A DNA stretch of 13,358 bases from Oscillospiraceae bacterium. GTDB taxonomy: Bacteria; Bacillota_A; Clostridia; Oscillospirales; Oscillospiraceae. Under the pieces are notes generated by a model. The model searched no databases. It was not told the origin of the DNA and saw only the letters and a program-made list of their open reading frames with translations. Of the stretch, positions 7,932-13,358 are shown piece by piece. Both the position numbers and the translations under genes were made by a program. The stretch covers positions 1-13,358 of the forward strand of contig JAFYVA010000054.1 in NCBI GenBank assembly GCA_017549325.1. Reading direction: 5' to 3'. Position 1 is the stretch's first letter; every line of letters begins with the position of its first letter.

Positions 7932-9626
7932 ATGAAAGTTGTGATCGTAGGCGGCGTGGCAGGCGGCGCAACTGCCGCGGCCAGAGTCCGCAGATTGGAC
8001 GAACAGGCGCAGATCGTGGTCTTTGAGCGCTCCGGCTATATCTCCTATGCCAACTGCGGTCTGCCCTATTACATCGGCGATGTGATTACCGATCCTGAGG
8101 AACTGACTTTGCAGACGCCGGAGAGCTTCTTCTCCCGCTTCCGCGTGCAGATGAAGGTGCGCCACGAGGTCACCGCCATTCATCCCGAGCGCAAGACGGT
8201 ATCGGTCAAGAATCTGGAAAGCGGCGAGGTATTTGAGGAGCACTACGATAAACTGATCCTCTCCCCCGGTGCCAAACCCACCCAGCCCCGTCTGGGCGGT
8301 ATGGAGCTGGAGAATATCTTCACCCTGCGCACGGTGGAGGATACCTTCGCCATCAAGGAGTACATCAACGCCCGTCACCCCAAGTCCGTAGTGTTGGCCG
8401 GCGGCGGCTTTATCGCGCTGGAACTGGCAGAGAACCTGCGGGAGCTGGGAATGGATGTGACCATCGTGCAGCGTCCCGGGCAGCTGATGAACCCCTTCGA
8501 CGCCGATATGGCCGCTTTCATTCACGCTGAGATGCGCCGCCACGGTGTCCGTCTGATGCTGGGCCAAACGGTAGAGGGTTTCGAAGCACGGGACGGCGGC
8601 GTGGATGTGCTGCTCAAGGAGGGTTCCCCCCTCCACGGTGACATGGTGGTACTGGCCATCGGCGTCACACCCGACACGGCGCTGGCAAAGGCGGCAGGTA
8701 TTGAACTGGGCCTCAAGGGCAGCATCGTGGTCAACGACCGCATGGAGACCTCTGTGCCCGACATCTATGCCGCAGGCGACGCCGTACAGGTCAGGCACAG
8801 CGTCACGGGACAGGATGTGCTCCTGTCGCTGGCAGGCCCCGCCAATAAGCAGGGCCGCATCATCGCCGACAACATCTGCGGCGGTGAGAGCCGTTATCGC
8901 GGCTCGCAGGGTAGCAGCGTCATCAAGGTATTCAGCATGACCGCCGCCACCACAGGCATCAACGAGACCAACGCCCGCAAGGCCGGATTGGATGTGGAGT
9001 CGGTGATCCTCTCCCCCATGAGTCATGCAGGCTACTACCCCGGCGGCAAGGTGATGACCATGAAGGTGGTCTTTGAAAAGGGCACCTACCGTCTCCTTGG
9101 CGCACAGATCGTGGGCTACGAGGGCGTGGACAAGCGCATCGACGTACTGGCTACCGCCATCCACGCAGGATGGAAGGCCACGGAACTGCAAGAGTTGGAT
9201 CTGGCTTATGCCCCGCCCTACTCCTCTGCCAAGGATCCGGTCAACATGGCAGGCTTTATGATCGACAACATCGCCAAGGGCGTGGTGAAACAGTGGCATC
9301 TGGAAGAGGCCGCCACCCTTCCCCGCGACGGCAGTGTAACGCTGCTGGATACCCGTACAGTAGGAGAATTCCGCCGCGGGCATATTGAGGGTTTTACCAA
9401 CATTCCCGTGGATGAGCTCCGCCAGCGTCTCGGGGAGATTGAGAAAGGCAGACCCGTCTATGTTATCTGCCAGAGCGGTCTGCGCAGCTATATCGCCAGC
9501 CGCATTCTCATGGGCAACGGCTACGATGCCTACAACTTTGCAGGCGGTTTCCGCTTCTACGATGCGGTGATGAATGACCGCGCGCTCATTGAGCAGGCCA
9601 CCGCCTGCGGTATGGATCAAGCATAA
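7932..9626 (+). CDS. CoA-disulfide reductase / NAD(P)H persulfide reductase with C-terminal rhodanese domain
   Basis: This 564-residue fusion belongs to the CoADR-RHD group, which reduces CoA disulfide, CoA persulfide or polysulfide with NAD(P)H. Residues 1-440 or so form a flavin disulfide reductase: FAD motif GGVAGG (7-12), a single active-site Cys42 in SYANCGLPYYIG instead of a CxxxxC pair, NAD(P)H motif AGGGFIALELAENL, and second FAD motif IYAAGDAV. The C-terminal dimerisation region has HAGYYPGGK and YAPPYSSAKDP, typical of CoADR. The rhodanese domain follows, with LLDTRTVGEFRRGHIEG and loop CQSGLRS (Cys513). Both catalytic cysteines are present. The likely logic is that the rhodanese cysteine carries a persulfide to the flavin site, which releases sulfide. 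It is the last gene of the operon, one base after the rhodanese gene, and is followed by a terminator. The exact physiological substrate cannot be told from sequence. Confidence 0.93.
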   Translation: MKVVIVGGVAGGATAAARVRRLDEQAQIVVFERSGYISYANCGLPYYIGDVITDPEELTLQTPESFFSRFRVQMKVRHEVTAIHPERKTVSVKNLESGEVFEEHYDKLILSPGAKPTQPRLGGMELENIFTLRTVEDTFAIKEYINARHPKSVVLAGGGFIALELAENLRELGMDVTIVQRPGQLMNPFDADMAAFIHAEMRRHGVRLMLGQTVEGFEARDGGVDVLLKEGSPLHGDMVVLAIGVTPDTALAKAAGIELGLKGSIVVNDRMETSVPDIYAAGDAVQVRHSVTGQDVLLSLAGPANKQGRIIADNICGGESRYRGSQGSSVIKVFSMTAATTGINETNARKAGLDVESVILSPMSHAGYYPGGKVMTMKVVFEKGTYRLLGAQIVGYEGVDKRIDVLATAIHAGWKATELQELDLAYAPPYSSAKDPVNMAGFMIDNIAKGVVKQWHLEEAATLPRDGSVTLLDTRTVGEFRRGHIEGFTNIPVDELRQRLGEIEKGRPVYVICQSGLRSYIASRILMGNGYDAYNFAGGFRFYDAVMNDRALIEQATACGMDQA

Positions 9627-9630
9627 GCAA

Positions 9631-9664
9631 AACGACCATTGATGCCACGGCATCAATGGTCGTT
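9631..9664. terminator. Bidirectional terminator between persulfide operon and spoIIR
   Basis: There is a perfect 15-base-pair stem, AACGACCATTGATGC (9631-9645) with its complement at 9650-9664, and a CACG loop. It starts 4 bases after the CoADR stop and ends 2 bases before the convergent spoIIR stop. Plus-strand RNA continues with CATTATTTT. Minus-strand RNA gives a TTTTGCTTA-type tail. It should serve both convergent units. Confidence 0.85.
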
Positions 9665-9666
9665 CA

Positions 9667-10278
9667 TTATTTTCCGATTTTCTGCCGCAGCTGCTGCCAC
9701 AGTTCCATGGTGCGGAACTTCAGCACATAGCCCTCGGATTCGGTGATGAGAGAGATATCCTCCTCCGAAAAGCCTGCCGCCAGCGCCGTCTCGTCAAACT
9801 CGCAGGCTGCGGCGGTACACAGAGGCGGGAACACCACGCACCACCAGTTCTGCCCCTCCCCTTCGCCGATCACCAGACGCAGCGCCGTATACTCCCCCGC
9901 AGGGAGTGAAAACCCGTCATACTCCTTCAGCGGGAACTCTGTCTGCCCCAGTGAGGCCGTCACTCCGTAGTCGTAGCCTTCCGCTTTCACGGCAGCGCGG
10001 GCAATGGACTCGATGCGGGGCAGCTCACGCTGCAGTTCCTGCTGTGCCGCCGCCATATCCGCGCTGCGCTGCAGCACAGCCGTCGCGTAGTCCAGTACCG
10101 CATCCCGCACCTGCAGTTTCAACGCCTGATCCTCAGCGCTGTCGGAGTGGGCGATCACATGGAGGCGGATCATCTTACGGGACAGCTCCTGTTGCTGCTG
10201 AGCGCTCCATGCACCCCACAGAAGTGCCGCGCACAGACCCAGCAGCAGCGCCAGTTCCCATCGATGCAGTCGTTTCAT
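9667..10278 (-). CDS. spoIIR: Stage II sporulation protein R (SpoIIR)
   Basis: SpoIIR is the forespore-made signal that crosses into the intermembrane space and triggers the SpoIIGA protease to activate pro-sigma-E in the mother cell. The 203-residue protein has a positively charged N-terminus (MKRLHR), one hydrophobic signal/anchor segment (about residues 7-24), a stretch starting RKMIRLHVIAHSDS that is typical of the family, and the family signature NWWCVVFPPLC with Cys147 and Cys154. Length fits the family (about 200-225). I chose the ATG at 10278; the upstream in-frame extension runs through a hairpin and into ispE and looks non-coding. AGGACGG (10287-10293) lies 8 bases before this ATG, and it is buried in a hairpin in readthrough RNA. 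In B. subtilis the gene is sigma-F dependent, and a matching promoter candidate is present here. Its presence indicates a spore-forming lineage. Confidence 0.95.
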   Translation of the reverse strand: MKRLHRWELALLLGLCAALLWGAWSAQQQQELSRKMIRLHVIAHSDSAEDQALKLQVRDAVLDYATAVLQRSADMAAAQQELQRELPRIESIARAAVKAEGYDYGVTASLGQTEFPLKEYDGFSLPAGEYTALRLVIGEGEGQNWWCVVFPPLCTAAACEFDETALAAGFSEEDISLITESEGYVLKFRTMELWQQLRQKIGK

Positions 10279-10328
10279 AAAAAACACCGTCCTATGTAGA
10301 GAATTTCCTCTATCATGGACGGTGTTTT
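10279..10328 (-). terminator. ispE terminator hairpin that also masks the spoIIR ribosome binding site
   Basis: Minus-strand RNA can fold AAAACACCGTCC (10317-10328) against GGACGGTGTTTT (10281-10292), 12 base pairs. Above this sit ATG/CAT and TAGAG/CTCTA steps with two single-base bulges and a GAAATT loop. The run TTTTTT (10279-10284) follows and abuts the spoIIR ATG. This has the form of an intrinsic terminator for ispE, 6 bases after its stop. The 3' arm includes AGGACGG, the spoIIR Shine-Dalgarno sequence, so any readthrough RNA would hide it. Confidence 0.85.
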
Positions 10329-10340
10329 CTGATTTTATAC
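10311..10340 (-). promoter_or_regulatory. Forespore sigma-F/sigma-G-like promoter of spoIIR
   Basis: Read on the minus strand, GTATA (10336-10340) is followed after 18 bases by CATGATA (10311-10317). CATGATA fits the B. subtilis sigma-G -10 pattern CATNMTA as I remember it. Read at 15-base spacing, GTATA-N15-GTCCATGATA fits much of the sigma-F pattern (GYWTA, then GGNRANANTW). The -35 overlaps the ispE stop codon. Initiation would fall near 10304, inside the hairpin loop, giving a leader of about 25 bases. Confidence 0.6.
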
Positions 10341-11192
10341 AGGCTCGGTCATAAAATAATCCCAGCCGCTGATCTTCAGCACCTCGATGGTCTCCTTTGT
10401 CTCCTCCTCGGTGCGGTACAGACCTGCCACGGCGCTGCCGCTGCCGCACAGGACGGTTCCCCATGCGCCGCGGCGCAGCATAGTCTCGTGGATCATGGGT
10501 ACCTGACTGTTCAGAGGCAAGACCTTCTCGAAATCGTTGTGCAGGCCCACAGCCAGCGTCACCACTTCCTTGACCTTCAGTGCCACCTCGGCGATCTCAC
10601 GGCAGTTGGTGCGCTCCTCGGGCTCACACATATCGAGACGGGCGTACATCTCGGCGGTGGAAAAACTCTCGCGGGGCTTGACGATGAGGAAGGTGCACTT
10701 GGGCACAGGAGGCAAGGGGGACAGTTCCTCTCCTCTGCCGCACACCAGCTGGGTGCCGCCGCCTACGCAGAAGGGCACATCGCTGCCCACGGTGGCGGCA
10801 ATCGCCTCCAGCTCACCGCGCTCCATGTCGGGGGCATAGATTTTCTGCAATCCGCGCAGCACGGCTGCGGCATCGGCGCTGCCGCCGCCCAGACCCGCCT
10901 GCATAGGGATACGCTTTTCCAATGTGATATCCACACCGTCGCAGGCCAATCCCGTATGGGCGAAGAAGGCACGCAGCGCCTTCATACAGAGGTTGTCCTC
11001 TGCCTTTTCGGTCACGGCCGTGTCACAGGTGAGGCGGCACTCGCCACCCGTGTGAGCGGTGAGGGTCACCGTATCATAGAGATTCACGGTGGTCATGATG
11101 CTCTCAATATTATGATAGCCGTCGGCGCGCTGATCCAGCACCTCCAGCGTCAGGTTGATTTTGGCATAGGCCTTCTCGGTCACAGTCATCAT
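10335..11192 (-). CDS. ispE: 4-diphosphocytidyl-2-C-methyl-D-erythritol kinase (IspE)
   Basis: IspE is a cytoplasmic GHMP-family kinase that phosphorylates the 2-hydroxyl of CDP-methylerythritol with ATP in the MEP pathway to isoprenoid precursors. The 285-residue protein shows AYAKINLTLEV with substrate-binding Lys11, RADGYHNIES (22-31), the ATP loop PMQAGLGGGSADAAA (96-110), catalytic Asp138 in GSDVPF, and the third GHMP motif CGSGSAVAGLY. Length is standard. Two consecutive ATG codons open the frame (11192 and 11189). AAGGAG (11198-11203) is 5 bases from the first and 8 from the second, so the second may be the real start. Hairpins on both sides isolate it from the DUF1015 gene upstream and spoIIR downstream. 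A -10 overlapping the upstream hairpin is its likely promoter. Confidence 0.96.
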   Translation of the reverse strand: MMTVTEKAYAKINLTLEVLDQRADGYHNIESIMTTVNLYDTVTLTAHTGGECRLTCDTAVTEKAEDNLCMKALRAFFAHTGLACDGVDITLEKRIPMQAGLGGGSADAAAVLRGLQKIYAPDMERGELEAIAATVGSDVPFCVGGGTQLVCGRGEELSPLPPVPKCTFLIVKPRESFSTAEMYARLDMCEPEERTNCREIAEVALKVKEVVTLAVGLHNDFEKVLPLNSQVPMIHETMLRRGAWGTVLCGSGSAVAGLYRTEEETKETIEVLKISGWDYFMTEPV

Positions 11193-11207
11193 CGGGTCTC
11201 CTTATGT

Positions 11208-11242
11208 AAAAATAGAGCCGTCCCGGACGGGACGGCTCTATT
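11208..11242 (-). terminator. Terminator of the DUF1015 gene
   Basis: A stem of 14 base pairs, AATAGAGCCGTCCC (11211-11224) with its complement at 11229-11242, and a GGAC loop sit 34 bases beyond the DUF1015 stop. On the minus strand the stem is followed by TTTTTAC, so it is a strong intrinsic terminator. In the plus direction a later run of seven T occurs at 11251-11257, but no plus-strand gene precedes it. Confidence 0.88.
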
Positions 11243-11268
11243 ATACACCGTTTTTTTAAAAATTGCTA
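11240..11268 (-). promoter_or_regulatory. Promoter of ispE overlapping the upstream terminator
   Basis: Read on the minus strand, a perfect TATAAT (11240-11245) overlaps the outer three bases of the terminator stem. The hexamer 17 bases further up, TAGCAA (11263-11268), is a weak -35, but the spacer is rich in A/T tracts. The predicted start near 11233 is inside the 5' arm, so RNA from this promoter could not form the full terminator and would pass into ispE. Confidence 0.55.
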
Positions 11269-11276
11269 CTGGTAAT

Positions 11277-12557
11277 TCAGCGGATGGTGCGGGCCTCGAT
11301 GTAGTAGCGCTTATCCTGAGCGTGACCCATGGAGAAGGTCTTGCGGGGCAGGACGCCGTCGGCCATGACGGTCTTGAACAGCTGCTCCTTACCCATGGCG
11401 GGCAGCAGGAAGCCCATGTTGCCGCTCTTGGAACCCAGCTCGCGGGTCACATCGTCGCCGTGGATGTAGTCCACCTCGCCGCCCACGTTCTTCACATAGT
11501 CATCGATGACGGCCTGCAGCGTACCCACTGCCAGCTGTACCTTGGGATCGGGGACGGTGTAGAAGGTATCCACGCCCTCCCAGACGAACTCGATCACATG
11601 GCCCTCGCCCTTGCCCTCGTAGGCGTTGGGATAGGCCGCCATGAACATCTCCATGAAGCGGTCCTTGTCGATGTCGAACACCACGCGGTGGATGGGCTCG
11701 AACTGCAATGCCTCATCGTGGTTGTTGACCACTTCCACCAGTGCATAGCGGGCGGGGAGCTTGAGGTACTCCTCGGGAGTCTTGCCGGCCTTCTGCTCCT
11801 CGTAGCAGGCCTTGGCGGTAGCCAGAGAGTGGTTGCCGTCACCCACGGCGAACAGGAGAGGCGCCACACCGGAGACACCGTACTTGCTCTGCATAGCCTC
11901 GTCAGAGGTCAGGCCCTCGAGAGCCTCGGCCACGGCATCGATCTGGGCAGCGGAGAGGTTATAGCCACGGATGTGACCGCCCTTCTGCATCAGCTCGAAA
12001 TCGTAGATCTTCTCCATGCCGTCAACGGCGGCGGTGAGAGGCTCGATAACGGTGCGCTCGGGGTTGTCGATCAGCAGCATCACGTGGGGCAGCTCGATGG
12101 GTGCGTTGCGGCGCACCTTGGCGCGGGGAGGAATGCGGTCGAGCACCGTACCCTCGGTGGCGCGGATGAGAGCGCCGGAACCGGGCGTGAAATCGTAGGC
12201 ATCCAGATCCACCATACCGATCAGACCGTGACGGATGCGGCCGTCGGACTGCTGACGCTCCACATAGATCAGGCTCTCGGACAGAGTCTCAAACACGCCG
12301 CTGTCCAGATACTGCTTCATGGAGGCGTTGATATCGCTGATGATGCTCTCCACATTGGGATCCTTCAGCTTGGCCTCGGGGAGGATCAGACGCAGCGTGG
12401 AGGGATCAGCGCCCACCTTCTCCTCCACGGAGCGCCAGTATTCCGGCTCGGAGGTGAACTGGTCGCAGGCCACCACAGCCCACGTGTTCATATCCTGTCC
12501 CTTGGGCATCAGGATGTCGGCGGGATAAAAGCCCAGCTTTTCAAACTTCTTGTTCAT
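11277..12557 (-). CDS. DUF1015 family protein
   Basis: This 426-residue soluble protein belongs to DUF1015 (COG4198). Recognisable family features are PADILMPKG near the start, CDQFTSEPEYW, the strongly conserved loop GDGNHSLATAK (Gly239-Lys249), and MGHAQDKRYYIEARTI at the C-terminus. The family is common in Clostridia. An archaeal relative has been shown to be a free-serine kinase (SerK), which makes a nucleotide- or amino-acid-related enzyme plausible, but no activity can be assigned from this sequence and no serine-biosynthesis gene is next to it. AAGGAGG (12564-12570) is 6 bases before the ATG. The gene stands alone, with its own promoter and a terminator 34 bases after the stop. The name is secure and the function is open. 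Confidence 0.9.
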   Translation of the reverse strand: MNKKFEKLGFYPADILMPKGQDMNTWAVVACDQFTSEPEYWRSVEEKVGADPSTLRLILPEAKLKDPNVESIISDINASMKQYLDSGVFETLSESLIYVERQQSDGRIRHGLIGMVDLDAYDFTPGSGALIRATEGTVLDRIPPRAKVRRNAPIELPHVMLLIDNPERTVIEPLTAAVDGMEKIYDFELMQKGGHIRGYNLSAAQIDAVAEALEGLTSDEAMQSKYGVSGVAPLLFAVGDGNHSLATAKACYEEQKAGKTPEEYLKLPARYALVEVVNNHDEALQFEPIHRVVFDIDKDRFMEMFMAAYPNAYEGKGEGHVIEFVWEGVDTFYTVPDPKVQLAVGTLQAVIDDYVKNVGGEVDYIHGDDVTRELGSKSGNMGFLLPAMGKEQLFKTVMADGVLPRKTFSMGHAQDKRYYIEARTIR

Positions 12558-12583
12558 GGGGATCCTCCTTTAACATCTCAAAT

Positions 12584-12613
12584 TTATATGAATTTCTTCT
12601 TTTTTCGCTTCAT
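12584..12613 (-). other. Possible lysine-rich leader ORF (9 codons) ahead of the DUF1015 gene
   Basis: Within the predicted leader of the DUF1015 transcript, an ATG preceded by AGGAA at 6 bases opens a 9-codon frame reading MKRKKKKFI and then TAA. It has five lysines and one arginine. No attenuator-like hairpin follows before the DUF1015 ribosome binding site. In A-rich leader sequence such a frame can arise by chance, so this is a weak call. Confidence 0.18.
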
Positions 12614-12630
12614 TGCGTGTTCCTGTGGAC

Positions 12631-12660
12631 ATCATACCACAGCAGACACACACTTTGCAA
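12631..12660 (-). promoter_or_regulatory. Promoter of the DUF1015 gene
   Basis: Read on the minus strand, TTGCAA (12655-12660) is followed after 18 bases by TATGAT (12631-12636). This is a good sigma-A match with the same TTGCAA -35 as the rpmE promoter. It predicts a start near 12624 and a leader of about 66 bases. Confidence 0.7.
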
Positions 12661-12687
12661 CGAAAATTACAAAATTTTTTAGCTTTC

Positions 12688-12706
12688 TACAAAAATATTT
12701 TTTGTA
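12688..12706. repeat. A/T-rich inverted repeat at the DUF378 promoter
   Basis: TACAAAAA (12688-12695) and TTTTTGTA (12699-12706) form perfect 8-base arms around TAT. The right arm overlaps the -35 candidates of the DUF378 promoter, so it could be an operator or simply an A/T-rich upstream element. Confidence 0.4.
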
Positions 12707-12733
12707 TAGTTGCCGCCGTCGCGGGTAAGATAG
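12702..12733 (+). promoter_or_regulatory. Promoter of DUF378 gene: sigma-F-like or sigma-A
   Basis: GTATA (12704-12708), 15 bases, then GGTAAGATAG (12724-12733) follows most of the B. subtilis sigma-F pattern as I remember it (GYWTA-N15-GGNRANANTW), failing mainly at the last T. The same stretch also reads as sigma-A TTGTAT (12702-12707), 18 bases, TAAGAT (12726-12731). Both predict a start near 12740 and a leader of about 25 bases. I cannot choose between them by eye. Confidence 0.5.
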
Positions 12734-12764
12734 AGACAGTAGTTTGTTTTAGGAGGAATTTTCC

Positions 12765-12974
12765 GTGAAAATTTTAGATAAACTGGCGCTGGTGCTGGTG
12801 ATCGTAGGCGCTCTGAACTGGGGCAGCGTGGGCCTGTTTGGCTTTGACTGTGTAGCCTTCCTCTTCGGCGGCCAGATGGGCACCGTCAGCCGCATTATCT
12901 ACTCGCTGGTAGGCATTGCAGGCTTGTGGTGCATTACGCTCCTGTTCCGCGACAACGGACGGGACGGCGAATAA
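12765..12974 (+). CDS. DUF378 small membrane protein
   Basis: This is a 69-residue protein of the DUF378 family, related to B. subtilis YuzA. It has two hydrophobic helices, about residues 7-27 with the family motif VGALNWGSVGLFGFD, and about 42-61 with SRIIYSLVGIAGLW, followed by a short charged tail RDNGRDGE. The conserved ALNWG and SRIIY motifs and length are standard. It should be an integral cytoplasmic-membrane protein of unknown function. The start is GTG (12765), set by AGGAGG (12751-12756) at 8 bases; no ATG fits. It is transcribed divergently from the DUF1015 gene and convergent with the UPF0210 gene, with a terminator 4 bases after the stop, so it is a single-gene unit. Its promoter may be forespore-type. 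Confidence 0.9.
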   Translation: MKILDKLALVLVIVGALNWGSVGLFGFDCVAFLFGGQMGTVSRIIYSLVGIAGLWCITLLFRDNGRDGE

Positions 12975-12978
12975 ACGG

Positions 12979-13014
12979 AAAATGCTCACCCGAGAAACGG
13001 GTGAGCATTTTTTT
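12979..13014. terminator. Bidirectional terminator between DUF378 and UPF0210 genes
   Basis: A perfect 14-base-pair stem, AAAATGCTCACCCG (12979-12992) with its complement at 12998-13011, and an AGAAA loop are followed by a T run (13008-13014). It is a strong intrinsic terminator for the DUF378 gene. On the minus strand the stem gives TTTTCCGTTT, and its edge touches the stop codon of the convergent UPF0210 gene, so it probably serves both. Confidence 0.9.
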
Positions 13015-13358
13015 AGTTCTTTAAACTCTGCATGGGGGCGGGGATACGGCCACCGCGGTCGATGAAGTTCTTGGGGCTGGCGGTGAGGTTCACATCCATG
13101 ATGGGGCCCTCGCCCAAAAGGCCGCCGAAGTTCAGGCCCTCCCCTGCCCTTTTGCCGATGGCGGGGATGACACGGACGGCGGTGGTCTTGGAATTGACCA
13201 TACCAATAGCGGCCTCGTCGGCAATGATGGCGGCGATCACCTCGGCGGGCGTCTCACCGGGCAGCACGATCATGTCCAGACCCACGGAGCAAACGGCAGT
13301 CATAGCCTCCAGCTTCTCGATCTTCAGATCACCGCTGCGCGCCGCAGCGATCATGCCC
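13013..13358 (-). CDS. UPF0210/DUF711 (PFL family) protein, N-terminal part cut by window edge
   Basis: The C-terminal 114 residues of a UPF0210 (PFL-like, DUF711) family protein are visible. The full family length is about 450, and the frame stays open to the right edge. Recognisable conserved segments are [54 protein letters not shown] and the terminal [14 protein letters not shown]. The fold is related to glycyl-radical pyruvate formate-lyase proteins, but no catalytic glycyl-radical motif is expected or seen here, and the biological role is unknown. In many Firmicutes a small ACT-domain protein is encoded directly upstream, which would lie beyond the right edge. The stop codon abuts the shared bidirectional terminator. 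Confidence 0.9.
   Translation of the reverse strand, partial: GMIAAARSGDLKIEKLEAMTAVCSVGLDMIVLPGETPAEVIAAIIADEAAIGMVNSKTTAVRVIPAIGKRAGEGLNFGGLLGEGPIMDVNLTASPKNFIDRGGRIPAPMQSLKN

Noticed and set aside
7875..9656. A 593-codon open frame on the minus strand, antisense to the CoADR-rhodanese gene
   Set aside because: The plus strand encodes a full family-length enzyme with all motifs. The antisense frame crosses the terminator hairpin and shows no recognisable domain.
10279..10464. Upstream in-frame extension of spoIIR by 62 codons
   Set aside because: It would overlap the 3' end of ispE and run through the terminator hairpin. The encoded residues are arginine-rich and unlike a SpoIIR N-terminus, whereas the ATG at 10278 is followed directly by a charged start and hydrophobic segment.
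10488..12728. A 746-codon open frame on the plus strand, antisense to ispE and the DUF1015 gene
   Set aside because: It runs across two well-recognised minus-strand genes and their terminator, has no ribosome binding site, and its translation is histidine/leucine-rich low-information sequence typical of the reverse frame of G+C-rich genes.
1..13358. Search for a new defence, mobile or CRISPR system
   Set aside because: All eleven coding regions belong to recognised core or conserved families. I saw no direct-repeat arrays, transposase-like frames, terminal inverted repeats or att-like duplications.

Overview
This window looks like a chromosomal core-genome segment of an endospore-forming, Gram-positive Clostridia-type bacterium. 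The grounds are a Firmicutes-type AddAB recombination nuclease, the sporulation signalling protein SpoIIR, a zinc-binding (CxC...CxxC) ribosomal protein L31, strong AGGAGG ribosome binding sites, and G+C-rich coding DNA with A+T-rich intergenic gaps. An Oscillospiraceae-like gut lineage is my inference; no marker in the window settles the genus. I see no mobile element, CRISPR array, tRNA or rRNA, and no gene-free stretch longer than about 215 bases.

Layout. (1) 1-7080, minus strand: addB and addA overlap by 8 bases and encode the two subunits of the helicase-nuclease that processes double-strand breaks. rpmE (L31, cut by the left edge) follows behind its own consensus-like promoter. (2) 7081-7291: divergent intergenic region with promoters for addB and for the next operon, plus a candidate Crp/Fnr-type palindrome. 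(3) 7292-9626, plus strand: a tight three-gene thiol/persulfide operon of thioredoxin, a single-domain rhodanese, and a CoA-disulfide reductase fused to a C-terminal rhodanese domain. It ends in a terminator shared with the convergent spoIIR. (4) 9667-12557, minus strand: spoIIR, ispE (isoprenoid synthesis) and a DUF1015 protein, each with its own promoter and a hairpin between consecutive genes. (5) 12765-12974, plus strand: a small two-helix DUF378 membrane protein. (6) 13013-13358, minus strand: the C-terminal end of a UPF0210/DUF711 (PFL family) protein cut by the right edge.

The most interesting signals are regulatory. The spoIIR start region carries a forespore sigma-F/sigma-G-like promoter (GTATA, 18 bases, CATGATA) whose -35 overlaps the ispE stop codon and whose -10 lies inside the ispE terminator hairpin. 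The same hairpin's 3' arm contains the spoIIR Shine-Dalgarno sequence. Readthrough RNA from ispE should therefore be both terminated and translationally masked, while a forespore transcript should start past the 5' arm and be free. ispE shows a similar layout: its -10 overlaps the outer edge of the upstream gene's terminator. The DUF378 gene has a second sigma-F-like candidate. The proteins belong to recognised families, and I do not see a novel multi-gene defence or mobile system here.
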